From assembly GCF_039655745.1 (NCBI RefSeq), contig NZ_JBBYXI010000003.1, positions 186,001-250,000 of the forward strand: a DNA stretch of 64,000 bases. Reading direction: 5' to 3'. The position numbers were made by a program, and so were the translations under genes. The stretch is from Hohaiivirga grylli. Lineage in GTDB: Bacteria; Pseudomonadota; Alphaproteobacteria; Rhizobiales; Beijerinckiaceae. The notes below the pieces were generated by a model, which was not told the DNA's origin, did not search any database, and was given only the letters and a program-made list of their open reading frames with translations. Position 1 is the stretch's first letter. Each line of letters starts with the position of its first letter. This document shows, piece after piece, positions 17,252 to 25,512 of the stretch.

Positions 17252-18772
17252 ATGAGTGGCATGCAGCATGTATTAGTTGTTGATGTCGGAACATCAAGTC
17301 TGAAATCGATGCTCTATACGGAGAAGGGTGATCTGCTGTTTAGAGCAGGGCAATCCTATGACTCGATCTTCGGGCATGAGAATGATGTCGAGCAGGATCC
17401 GCAAACCTGGAATAGCGCCTTGGTCAATACGCTAACTAAGGCCGGTGAGTATTGCGGAGATAAGGGCATTGCTGTTGATGCTATTATTGTGACGTCACAG
17501 CGTGCTTCGGTTATTCCGATGAGTCGTGATGGTGAGCCGCTTTATAATGCCGTAATGTGGCAGGATAAACGCGCCTTGAAGCAGTGCGAGAAGTTGCTCG
17601 AACGCTTTACACTGCAAGATATGTATCACCGTACCGGCTTACGTGTGAACCCATATTTCTCCGTGCCAAAAATGATGTGGTTACGGGATAACAGATCAGA
17701 GATTTTTAATTCCGCACACAAGCTGATTGGTGTGCAGGATTATGTTGCGTTCCTCCTGACCGGGAAATATGCAACTGACGTTTCGCAGGCCTGCCGGACG
17801 ATGCTGATGAATATCAGAACATCCGCGTGGGATAAGGACATGCTGGATGCATCCGGCATCAGCACTGATCTTCTGCCAGAGCTTGTTCCTTCGGGGTCTC
17901 AGGTCAATGTCCTGACAGATAAGCTTGCTGCTCAGGTTGGTCTGAAGTCAGGTATCCCGGTTTATCTGGGTGGTGGTGATCAGCAGTGTGCTGCGCTTTC
18001 ACTAGGTATTCTTGGGCCGGGTGAAGCTGAAGCAAATACCGGTACAGGCTCATTCGTGATTGCCTATGCTGAACAGCCACACTTCCATCCTGACTGCACA
18101 ACCTTGTGCAGTGCCTCTGCTATGCCGGGCAAATGGATTGTTGAAGCTGGTATTTTTACAACTGGATTAGTGCATCGCTGGTTTAAGGAAAACTTTTATC
18201 CAGATACAGAAGATGCCTATGACATCATGAACAGAGAGGCTGAAAGCTCTCCGATTGGTGCCAATGGTGTAATGATGCCACCGCACTTTGAGGGTAGTGC
18301 AGCTCCTTACTGGAACCCACGCGCCAAGGGCATGTTCTTCAACATTACCATGGCAACCAGACGTGCGGATATGGCACGTGCGGTTATTGAGGGCATTTCG
18401 CTTGAGATTGGTCATAACCTTGAGTTGCTGCAAAGCCTTGGTGTTCCTGTTGAGCGCGTTAGCGTTGCAGGTGGGCTGACCACTCTTGATACCTTTAACC
18501 AGATACAGGCCGATGTCTTTAACAAACGCGTCATTCGTTACGAAAATAACGAGGCATCGTCTCTTGGCGCCTTGATGAGTGCCTGTGTGTCGATGGGTAT
18601 CTACAGCGATTATACGCGTGCATTTGAAGGCATTGTCACTTCAGAGCCCCGTATTTTTGAACCGCAGACTGAGGCGGTGAATAAGTACAAAACCGTAATG
18701 CATCGTAAGAAGAGATTGTACGATGCATTAAATAAATCAGAAACTTATGATCTTTTCTCTGCTGCAATTTAA
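17252..18772 (+). CDS. FGGY-family carbohydrate kinase
   Basis: A 506-residue sugar kinase with the actin/hexokinase ATPase fold. N-terminal phosphate-1 motif VVDVGTSSLKSMLYT, the interdomain segments VMWQDKRALKQ and GGGDQQCAALSLG, the NTGTGSF motif and the C-terminal adenosine motif SVAGGLTTLDTFNQIQADV are all present. FGGY kinases phosphorylate xylulose, gluconate, glycerol and related polyols; which one applies here is not clear. Paired with a class II aldolase it could make the ketose phosphate that the aldolase cleaves. ATG 17252 and ATG 17261 are both possible; upstream in-frame codons run into the hairpin at 17152-17179 and are unlikely. Confidence 0.88.
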   Translation: MSGMQHVLVVDVGTSSLKSMLYTEKGDLLFRAGQSYDSIFGHENDVEQDPQTWNSALVNTLTKAGEYCGDKGIAVDAIIVTSQRASVIPMSRDGEPLYNAVMWQDKRALKQCEKLLERFTLQDMYHRTGLRVNPYFSVPKMMWLRDNRSEIFNSAHKLIGVQDYVAFLLTGKYATDVSQACRTMLMNIRTSAWDKDMLDASGISTDLLPELVPSGSQVNVLTDKLAAQVGLKSGIPVYLGGGDQQCAALSLGILGPGEAEANTGTGSFVIAYAEQPHFHPDCTTLCSASAMPGKWIVEAGIFTTGLVHRWFKENFYPDTEDAYDIMNREAESSPIGANGVMMPPHFEGSAAPYWNPRAKGMFFNITMATRRADMARAVIEGISLEIGHNLELLQSLGVPVERVSVAGGLTTLDTFNQIQADVFNKRVIRYENNEASSLGALMSACVSMGIYSDYTRAFEGIVTSEPRIFEPQTEAVNKYKTVMHRKKRLYDALNKSETYDLFSAAI

Positions 18773-18801
18773 CAGAGAAAAATACTTTTTGGAGCGTCTC
18801 A

Positions 18802-18829
18802 GCCAGTCCGGGTAATCGGCACTGGTAGC
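18802..18829 (+). repeat. Intercistronic hairpin 3 in the sugar-acid operon
   Basis: GCCAGTCCGGGTAATCGGCA with the following CTGGTAGC forms an imperfect stem (CCAGT with ACTGG, CCG with CGG) around a GGTAAT loop. Its core CCGGGTAA-CGG recalls the hairpin at 17152-17179. It lies just before the GGAGGGG ribosome site of the GntP gene and has no U-tract. Confidence 0.4.
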
Positions 18830-18842
18830 CTTGGAGGGGAAA

Positions 18843-20183
18843 ATGGACGTAGGTTACTCTATGTCGATGCTGGGTCTAGCAATCGGTATCGTTGTTGTGA
18901 TGTGTATCTATTTCAAGATACACGCTTTCTGGTCGTTGATGACGGCCTGCTTGTTCCTTGCTTTGACGCAAGGCATGTCTTTGCCAAAAATCGTTTCTTC
19001 ATTTGAGACAGGTCTTGGCGGGACGCTTGGCTTTCTGGCGCCTATTCTGGCGCTGGGTGCAATCCTGGGTAAGCTGATGGAGATTTCGGGTGGCGCAGAA
19101 CGCCTTGCCCGTACTCTGATCAATTTCCTTGGGCAGTCAAAAGCACACTGGGCCATGCTGATTGTCGGTTACATCTGCGGTATTCCAGTATTCTTCCAGG
19201 TCGGTATCATCCTGCTGATTGCTCTGATGTTCTCGGTTATCCGTGAAGCAAAGATGCCAGTTATTCAGGTTGCATTGCCAATGATTATCGGTCTTCTGAC
19301 CGTTCACTGCATCGTGCCTCCGCACCCAGCTGCAATGGCTATTGCCGGTTCGCTCAATGCAGACGTTGGTAAGGTCATTTTCTACGGTCTGATCGTTGGT
19401 GTTCCGGCTGCTGCGCTGGCTGGCCCGATCTATGGTAAGTTTATTGCCAAGAAGTTTGATGTTCAGATTTCCGGTGCTTATGCAGATGCAAAGCCACGTC
19501 AGGATTCAGAACTGCCACCATTTGGCCGGACATTGTTCGTCATTCTGCTGCCATTGCTGCTGATGATCAACAAAACCATTTTTGAGCTGATGATCGATAA
19601 GGCCAACCCACCTGACTACATGGTCTACGTCAACTTTATTGGTACACCGATGATCGCCCTGTTCATCTCCTCTGCCGTTGGTTACGTCCTGCTTGGTCTG
19701 AACCGTGGTTTCAGCTGGGATCAGCTTGGTAAGGCCAGTGAGTCTGCTATGGCTCCGATGGCTTCCATTCTTCTGGTTATCGGTGCCGCTGGTTCGTTCA
19801 ACAAGATCATCATCGATAGTGGCACAGGTGCAGCCCTCGAAGTTGTCATGAAGCAGATTGAAGTCAGCCCACTGATTATGGCTTGGCTGATTGCTCTTAT
19901 CATGCGCTTTGCACTTGGTAGTGCAACGGTTGCCATGATGGCTGCTGCCGGTTTTATTCTTCCAGTTCTCGGCATGCATCCTGATCTGGATCCGGCTCTT
20001 GTTGCTATTGCGATTGGCGCAGGTGCCATTGGTGGTTCACACGTGACCGACTCGGGCTTCTGGTTCGTGAAGGAAAGTGTCGGTATTCCGATGGGAGCGA
20101 TGTATGCAACTTATACGGTTGCAACGTGTATTGCCTCGGTTGTCGGTCTTCTCGGTACGCTTGTATTGGCGATGTTCGTCTAA
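18843..20183 (+). CDS. GntP-family sugar-acid permease
   Basis: A 446-residue proton-coupled transporter of the gluconate permease (GntP) family, with about 12-14 membrane helices along its whole length. Family landmarks include EISGGAERLARTL after helix 3, VPPHPAAMAIAG in the conserved central loop, and GAGAIGGSHVTDSGFWFVKE near the C-terminus. GntP members import gluconate, glycerate or four-carbon acid sugars, which matches the kinases beside it. ATG 18843 follows GGAGGGG by three bases. A strong terminator (20214-20246) ends the unit after this gene. Confidence 0.93.
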   Translation: MDVGYSMSMLGLAIGIVVVMCIYFKIHAFWSLMTACLFLALTQGMSLPKIVSSFETGLGGTLGFLAPILALGAILGKLMEISGGAERLARTLINFLGQSKAHWAMLIVGYICGIPVFFQVGIILLIALMFSVIREAKMPVIQVALPMIIGLLTVHCIVPPHPAAMAIAGSLNADVGKVIFYGLIVGVPAAALAGPIYGKFIAKKFDVQISGAYADAKPRQDSELPPFGRTLFVILLPLLLMINKTIFELMIDKANPPDYMVYVNFIGTPMIALFISSAVGYVLLGLNRGFSWDQLGKASESAMAPMASILLVIGAAGSFNKIIIDSGTGAALEVVMKQIEVSPLIMAWLIALIMRFALGSATVAMMAAAGFILPVLGMHPDLDPALVAIAIGAGAIGGSHVTDSGFWFVKESVGIPMGAMYATYTVATCIASVVGLLGTLVLAMFV

Positions 20184-20213
20184 CCAGAAGGTATTCAACA
20201 CATTAAGAGATAA

Positions 20214-20246
20214 GGCGGCTGTGAGGTATTCATAGCCGCCTCTTTA
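20214..20246 (+). terminator. Rho-independent terminator after GntP permease
   Basis: GGCGGCT (20214-20220) pairs with AGCCGCC (20234-20240) across a 13-base loop, followed by TCTTTAAT. It marks the end of the main sugar-acid transcript. The glycerate kinase gene that follows may have its own promoter or be reached by read-through. Confidence 0.7.
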
Positions 20247-20301
20247 ATATTGGTGTCTGGCCAGATTGTGCTAGCATGGCCTTGAAAATATCGGGGTTGA
20301 A

Positions 20302-21447
20302 ATGAAAATCGTTATTGCGCCTGATTCATATAAAGAGAGCTTGACGGCTCTTGAGGTTGCCAATGAAATTGAAGCTGGTTTCCGGGAAGTCTTTCCGGAA
20401 GCAACATACGTGAAGCTTCCTGTTGCCGACGGCGGTGAGGGTACCGTTCAGGCTATGGTCGAAGCAACGGATGGCAAGCGGATTGAGGTACAGGTTATGG
20501 GCCCTTTGGGTTCTCCTGTTGATGCTTTCTATGGCCTGACCGGTGATGGCAAGACGGCAGTTATTGAGATGGCCGCTGCCAGTGGTTTGATGCTTGTGCC
20601 AAAGGAAAAACGTAATCCGCTGATTACTACGACCTATGGCACAGGTGAGCTGATCAAACATGCGTTGGATGCAGGTGCGCGTAACTTCATTCTCGGGATT
20701 GGAGGAAGTGCAACCAATGATGGCGGTGCGGGTATGGCACAGGCATTGGGTGCAAAGCTTCTTGATGATAACGGGAAAGAGCTGGCTTCCGGCGGTGGGG
20801 CACTGGAGAAGCTTAGTCGTATTGATATCTCTGGATTAGATGAACGCCTTTCCGGCTGTATCTTCAATGTTGCTTGTGATGTCGATAATCCTTTATGCGG
20901 CCCCCGTGGGGCTTCTGCAATATTCGGGCCACAGAAGGGTGCAACACCTGAAATGGTCAGTTTCCTTGATGCTAATCTCCGTCGGTTTGCTGATATTATT
21001 CAGCGGGATCTGGGCGCCGATGTTGCTGATGTTGCAGGTGCTGGTGCAGCGGGTGGTCTTGGGGCTGGGATGATGGCCTTTCTGAAAGGCAGCAGTTTAC
21101 GTCCGGGCAGTGAGATTGTGACAGATGCAGTTGGTCTGGATGCTGCGGTACGGGATGCTGATCTCGTTGTCACAGGTGAAGGGCGTATTGATGGGCAGAC
21201 AATCTTCGGGAAAACACCAATTGGTGTCGCTCGTGTTGCAAAGCGCCATAATAAACCAGTGATTGGTATTGCTGGCAGCCTGAACAGGGATGCCGCTATT
21301 GTGCATGATCACGGAATTGATGCGGTTTTCAGCGTTTTGTTTGAATGCTGCAATATTCAGGATGCCCTTGCGAACGGGCCGTTCAATGTACGGTTTGCCG
21401 CGCGTGATATCGCAACGACCCTGAAAATCGGAATGCAAATAAAGTAA
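20302..21447 (+). CDS. Glycerate kinase (GarK/GlxK family)
   Basis: A 381-residue type II glycerate 2-kinase that turns D-glycerate into 2-phosphoglycerate. Family motifs are IAPDSYKESLTALEVA at the N-terminus, VADGGEGTVQAMVEAT, the glycine-rich GIGGSATNDGGAGMAQALGA, and VTGEGRIDGQTIFGKTPIG. It is co-directional with the sugar-acid operon and 118 bases after the permease, separated by a terminator. A role in feeding glycerate from the same pathway into glycolysis is likely but not proven. A terminator shared with kdsD follows at 21451. Confidence 0.93.
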   Translation: MKIVIAPDSYKESLTALEVANEIEAGFREVFPEATYVKLPVADGGEGTVQAMVEATDGKRIEVQVMGPLGSPVDAFYGLTGDGKTAVIEMAAASGLMLVPKEKRNPLITTTYGTGELIKHALDAGARNFILGIGGSATNDGGAGMAQALGAKLLDDNGKELASGGGALEKLSRIDISGLDERLSGCIFNVACDVDNPLCGPRGASAIFGPQKGATPEMVSFLDANLRRFADIIQRDLGADVADVAGAGAAGGLGAGMMAFLKGSSLRPGSEIVTDAVGLDAAVRDADLVVTGEGRIDGQTIFGKTPIGVARVAKRHNKPVIGIAGSLNRDAAIVHDHGIDAVFSVLFECCNIQDALANGPFNVRFAARDIATTLKIGMQIK

Positions 21448-21450
21448 AGA

Positions 21451-21480
21451 AAAAGGCGGGGTAACCCGCCTTTATTTTTA
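21451..21480. terminator. Bidirectional terminator between glycerate kinase and kdsD
   Basis: AAAGGCGGG (21452-21460) pairs with CCCGCCTTT (21465-21473) around GTAA, followed by ATTTTTA on the plus strand and preceded by an A-run that gives U residues on the minus strand. It can stop both converging genes; the kdsD stop codon lies at its right edge. Confidence 0.85.
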
Positions 21481-22473
21481 TGCTGCGCCGATCCGCAAAA
21501 GATCAAGATAGTGGACAAGCCCGACGGGCTTACCCTCATCAACCACGATGATTGCTGTGATCTTTATACGCTCCTGCAACTCAAGAGCGGTTGCCAGTAG
21601 AGCATCAGGTGAGATGGTTCCACGCGGGTTGCGTGTCATGATTGCTTCAACCGGAGTTGTTGCAAGATCAGGGCGCAGATTACGGCGCAGATCGCCATCG
21701 GTGATAACACCCGCAAGACGGCCATCCTGCTCAGTAATGATGACACAGCCAAAGCTCTTGTCGGACATCTGACGGATTGCATCAGCCATAGGTGTCCCGA
21801 CAGTCACGATTGGCAGACGGTCTTCCTTGTGCATGATATCTGAAACACGTTTCAGCTGGGCACCAAGCTTGCCACCAGGGTGGAAGTCTTTGAAATTTTC
21901 AGCTGTGAAGCCACGATACTCAAGCAGTGCAACGGCAATAGCATCACAAAGTGCCAGTTCCATCGTTGTTGATGTTGTGGGAGCAAGCCCGTTCGGGCAG
22001 GCTTCAGGAGCCTTAGGTAACAGCAGGCAGATATCAGACTGACGGCCAAGCGAAGAATCCGCACTGGAAGTAATGCTGATCAGCGGCACGCGAAAGCGTT
22101 TTGCATAAGCGACAATATCTGCAAGCTCTTTGCTTTCTCCTGACCAGGAGAGTGCAATAATGACGTCTTCCGGGCGGATCATGCCCAGATCACCATGGCT
22201 GGCTTCTGCCGGGTGAACGTAATAGGCAGAGGTGCCTGTTGAAGCCATTGTAGCTGTCAGCTTGCGGGCGATGTAGCCCGGCTTGCCGATACCTGTCACA
22301 ATGACACGGCCGGATGCACTGGCAATAGTATCAATGGCATCTGCAAATCCAGTGCCAAGGCCATTGGCAATGGATTGACGCAGGGCTTCAATACCATCAC
22401 GTTCAAGTTCAAGGCTTTTGAGTGCAGAGGAAACAGCGTTGTCGCGTTCCTGTGAAGTCAGTGTTTTTGTCAT
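21478..22473 (-). CDS. kdsD: Arabinose-5-phosphate isomerase, KpsF/GutQ family
   Basis: Isomerises ribulose 5-phosphate to arabinose 5-phosphate, the first committed step to the lipopolysaccharide sugar KDO. The 331-residue product has an N-terminal SIS domain (about residues 35-170; GKPGYIARKLTATMASTG, HPAEASHGDLGMI, SWSGESKELADI) and two C-terminal CBS domains (RVSDIMHKEDRLPIV and PVEAIMTRNPRGTI). I place the start at ATG 22473 where family homology begins; a longer frame to 22803 overlaps purA on the other strand and is not credible. The start is preceded by a C-rich stretch on the coding strand (see 22491-22515). Confidence 0.92.
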   Translation of the reverse strand: MTKTLTSQERDNAVSSALKSLELERDGIEALRQSIANGLGTGFADAIDTIASASGRVIVTGIGKPGYIARKLTATMASTGTSAYYVHPAEASHGDLGMIRPEDVIIALSWSGESKELADIVAYAKRFRVPLISITSSADSSLGRQSDICLLLPKAPEACPNGLAPTTSTTMELALCDAIAVALLEYRGFTAENFKDFHPGGKLGAQLKRVSDIMHKEDRLPIVTVGTPMADAIRQMSDKSFGCVIITEQDGRLAGVITDGDLRRNLRPDLATTPVEAIMTRNPRGTISPDALLATALELQERIKITAIIVVDEGKPVGLVHYLDLLRIGAA

Positions 22474-22490
22474 AATGCCCGATCTACCAC

Positions 22491-22515
22491 GGGAAGGGGA
22501 TGGGGAGGAAGAGGG
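22491..22515 (+). other. Candidate G-quadruplex sequence upstream of kdsD
   Basis: Four G-runs (GGG, GGGG, GGGG, GGG) with loops of 2, 2 and 7 bases meet the common G3+N1-7 pattern. The G-rich strand is the template strand for kdsD, 18 bases before its start codon. No function is shown. Confidence 0.35.
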
Positions 22516-22750
22516 AAAACCTCTCCCAGTTACTTTTATGTGCGATGATAATCGGGATTGCGGATGAATGATGGGCAGTATTTCCCATTTTAGGGAAATG
22601 GCTATTGACTCCTCACAATGTACCCGGCAAGAAAAGTTGCAAGGTTTCCTTCGTGCCCGGCCCTTGTGTCGGGCGTTTTCATGTCGAGGGTCTTGCAGGG
22701 TATCATGAGATACCTTTGGTTCAGACTCTGGTGAATAGCGGAGGATTACC

Positions 22751-24046
22751 ATGGCCAATGTTGTCGTGGTCGGTGCCCAGTGGGGTGACGAGGGTAAAGG
22801 CAAGATCGTTGACTGGCTGTCAGATGCAGCTGATGTCGTTGTTCGTTATCAAGGCGGACATAACGCAGGCCATACGCTTGTTATCGATGGCGTAACCTAC
22901 AAACTTTCATTGTTGCCATCAGGTGTTGTTCGTCCGAACAAGCTCTCTGTTATTGGTAATGGCGTTGTGGTTGATCCGCATGCACTTGTGGCCGAGATTG
23001 AACGTCTTGCTGCTGATGGTGTGAAGGTCACGCGTGATAACCTGCGTATTGCAGAAAATGCTACGCTGATCCTTTCTCTGCATCGTGAACTCGACGCTAT
23101 TCGTGAGAATGCTGCTGCTGCTGGTACCAAGATCGGTACAACAAAGCGCGGTATTGGTCCGGCTTATGAAGATAAGGTTGGTCGTCGCGCTATCCGCCTG
23201 ATGGATCTGGCTGATCTTGAAACTCTGCCTGCCAAGATTGATCGCATGCTGGTGCACCACAATGCGCTTTGCCGTGGTCTTGGTATTGATGAGTTCAAGC
23301 CAAAAGAGATTTTCGACGAACTGGCTTCTGTCGCCGATAAAGTTCTTCCTTACATGGATGTTGTCTGGCGTCTGCTGGATCAGGAACGTCGTGCAGGCAA
23401 GCGCATCCTGTTTGAAGGCGCGCAGGGTGCATTGCTTGACGTTGATCATGGCACATACCCATTCGTGACATCCTCCAACACTGTTGCCGGGCAGGCATCT
23501 GCTGGTTCGGGCCTTGGCCCGGGAGCTGTGGACTACGTGCTTGGCATTACCAAAGCCTACACAACTCGTGTGGGTGAAGGCCCATTCCCGACAGAGCTCT
23601 TTGATGATGTTGGAGAGCGCCTTGGCGTACGTGGTAAGGAATTTGGTGTTGTTACTGGTCGTAAGCGTCGTTGTGGCTGGTTTGATGCCACATTGGTACG
23701 CCAGACGGTCTGTACATCCGGCATCAATGGCATTGCCCTGACAAAGCTCGATGTTCTGGATGGTTTCGAGACTATCAAGATCGGTGTTGGCTACAAACTT
23801 GATGGTAAGGAAATTGATTACTTCCCGGCCAGTCAGGGAGCACAGGCTCGTGTGGAACCAATCTATGAAGAATTCGAAGGTTGGGAAGGCACAACAGCTG
23901 GTGCCCGTTCTTGGGCTGATCTGCCTGCTCAGGCGGTTAAATATGTCCGACGGATTGAAGAACTGATCGGAACACCGGTTGCGGTTCTTTCCACGTCACC
24001 TGAACGCGATGACACGATATTAATGAAGAATCCGTTTGAAGGTTGA
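22751..24046 (+). CDS. purA: Adenylosuccinate synthetase
   Basis: Catalyses IMP + aspartate + GTP to adenylosuccinate in AMP synthesis. The 431-residue protein has the P-loop-like VVVGAQWGDEGKGKIVDWLS, the QGGHNAGHTL motif, the TTKRGIGPAYEDK segment, the GAQGALLDVDHGTYP switch and TGRKRRCGWFDA near the C-terminal third, all standard. ATG 22751 lies six bases after a GGAGG site (22740-22745). It is transcribed alone, divergent from kdsD, with a membrane protein gene 128 bases downstream. Confidence 0.97.
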   Translation: MANVVVVGAQWGDEGKGKIVDWLSDAADVVVRYQGGHNAGHTLVIDGVTYKLSLLPSGVVRPNKLSVIGNGVVVDPHALVAEIERLAADGVKVTRDNLRIAENATLILSLHRELDAIRENAAAAGTKIGTTKRGIGPAYEDKVGRRAIRLMDLADLETLPAKIDRMLVHHNALCRGLGIDEFKPKEIFDELASVADKVLPYMDVVWRLLDQERRAGKRILFEGAQGALLDVDHGTYPFVTSSNTVAGQASAGSGLGPGAVDYVLGITKAYTTRVGEGPFPTELFDDVGERLGVRGKEFGVVTGRKRRCGWFDATLVRQTVCTSGINGIALTKLDVLDGFETIKIGVGYKLDGKEIDYFPASQGAQARVEPIYEEFEGWEGTTAGARSWADLPAQAVKYVRRIEELIGTPVAVLSTSPERDDTILMKNPFEG

Positions 24047-24174
24047 CAGGTAATACCAATTTCTGAAACAGGTTATACAAGTACGGCGCAAAGTAGCTCT
24101 TGTGCCGTACGCATTTGGCAAGCAAATGGTTAAATGCCTGATTGGGCTTAACCTGATGAGAGAGGGCTTGGGCG

Positions 24175-25458
24175 ATGGCGGATTACTATCCACTTATCGC
24201 GAGGGCTATCGAAGGGCTGACGGATAAGTCGCCAGCTGTTCGTAAAGCTGTTTATGAACGAGCACGCAATGCGTTGATCTCGCAATTAAAGACGCTTGAG
24301 CCGCCAGTCTCGGTTTCCGATCTAGAACGGGAACGTGTTGCTCTCGATCAGGCTATTGTTGCTGTCGAGGCGCTCTATGTGCAGCCAACGCCCCAAGAGG
24401 CTGAAACGCACATCCCTCAGGAACCGGCACAACAGCTCCTCGAGCCAATCAGTGAAGTTGTCTCCCAGCCGGAAATTCCTGTACAGCCTGATGTTGTGCC
24501 AGAAGAGGCTGAACCTGTAGATGAGAATGTTGCTCTCTCGCAGGAAGAGCTTGAGCCAGAAGCAGAGGCTATTACGCCGCCTGAAGTTGTTGTTGAGCGG
24601 CCACGAATTGGTTCCAAACACCGTTCTTCCGGGCAGGCAAACCGCATTCGTGCCATCATACTGGTTGCCAGCATTTTAGCCGTTATTGTCAGTATTGCTG
24701 GCTGGAAGCTTTATAACCACGAGCGTCAGCAGGCGCGAGAGGAAGCTGCAGCTGTTGATCAGCCAACTGAAACAGCTGATAACAGTGCACCGGCAGATAC
24801 GGGTAAGTTTACAGAGCGTTTGGGTGGTGAAGTCATTCCCCCAAATAATCTGGGAACGGGTTCGCAAGGTACTTCAGCTGCACAGAACCAGCAGCCTGCC
24901 GTGGCTGTTCAGGAAGCTATTCTGTTTGAAACGGATCCGCAGACTGCACAGCTCCCAATGAGCCAGCAGAAGATTATCGCATCTGCAGGTATTACCCAGT
25001 GGCGTCTTGAAGACAGGGATGGTGGTGACGGCCGTCCGATGGAAACTGTCGCGATTGCAGATGTCAGCTTCCCTCAGACAGGTCTGAAACTGCAACTCAC
25101 TCTTCGCAAGAATACAGAAGGCGGGGCATTCTCTCATGTGATTGAGCTGACCTTCTCACAACCCGATGATAAAACAGATTATCAGGTGCTGAATGCGGCA
25201 ATGGTTCAGCTGAAGGATAATAAGGAAGAGCCGCGTGGCATTCTGCTGAGTGGTATGGTTCTGCCTGTCACGAATAATGTGTTCGTTGTTGGTCTGTCAG
25301 ATATTCCGGCAGATATTGAACGTAACCAGCAGTTGCTTCAGGAAAAGAACTGGGTTGACGTTAACGTCGTATTCCCGAATGGAAGGCGAGGGCTTATCAG
25401 CATTGAGAAAGGCCCAACCGGTTTTCAGATAATCAATGAGGCTTTCCGCCGTTGGTAA
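24175..25458 (+). CDS. Bitopic membrane protein of unknown function
   Basis: A 427-residue protein that I do not recognise at family level beyond alphaproteobacterial conserved hypotheticals. Residues 1-65 are a charged helical cytoplasmic part (ARAIEGLTDKSPAVRKAVYE), 66-150 a Pro/Glu-rich linker, about 160-180 one membrane helix (IILVASILAVIVSIAGWKLY), 185-260 a Ser/Gln/Pro-rich spacer and about 265-427 a periplasmic domain with alternating strands (TGLKLQLTLRKN, AFSHVIELTF, WVDVNVVFPNGRRGLISIEKG). The layout suggests a cytoplasm-to-envelope coupling protein; that is inference. It is followed by a strong bidirectional terminator shared with rpoH. Confidence 0.75.
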   Translation: MADYYPLIARAIEGLTDKSPAVRKAVYERARNALISQLKTLEPPVSVSDLERERVALDQAIVAVEALYVQPTPQEAETHIPQEPAQQLLEPISEVVSQPEIPVQPDVVPEEAEPVDENVALSQEELEPEAEAITPPEVVVERPRIGSKHRSSGQANRIRAIILVASILAVIVSIAGWKLYNHERQQAREEAAAVDQPTETADNSAPADTGKFTERLGGEVIPPNNLGTGSQGTSAAQNQQPAVAVQEAILFETDPQTAQLPMSQQKIIASAGITQWRLEDRDGGDGRPMETVAIADVSFPQTGLKLQLTLRKNTEGGAFSHVIELTFSQPDDKTDYQVLNAAMVQLKDNKEEPRGILLSGMVLPVTNNVFVVGLSDIPADIERNQQLLQEKNWVDVNVVFPNGRRGLISIEKGPTGFQIINEAFRRW

Positions 25459-25461
25459 AAG

Positions 25462-25486
25462 AAAAAGCGCCCTAGGGCGCTTTTTT
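25462..25486. terminator. Bidirectional terminator between membrane protein gene and rpoH
   Basis: AAAAAGCGCCC pairs with GGGCGCTTTTT around a two-base TA centre and carries T-runs on both strands. It ends the plus-strand gene at 25458 and the minus-strand rpoH at 25513. Confidence 0.88.
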
Positions 25487-25512
25487 CGTAATTGCATGGA
25501 AGAATATCCCGC

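Noticed and set aside
21478..22803. Long frame extending kdsD upstream to 22803
   Set aside because: The extra 110 residues overlap the start of purA on the other strand, have no family match, and the KdsD family start fits ATG 22473.
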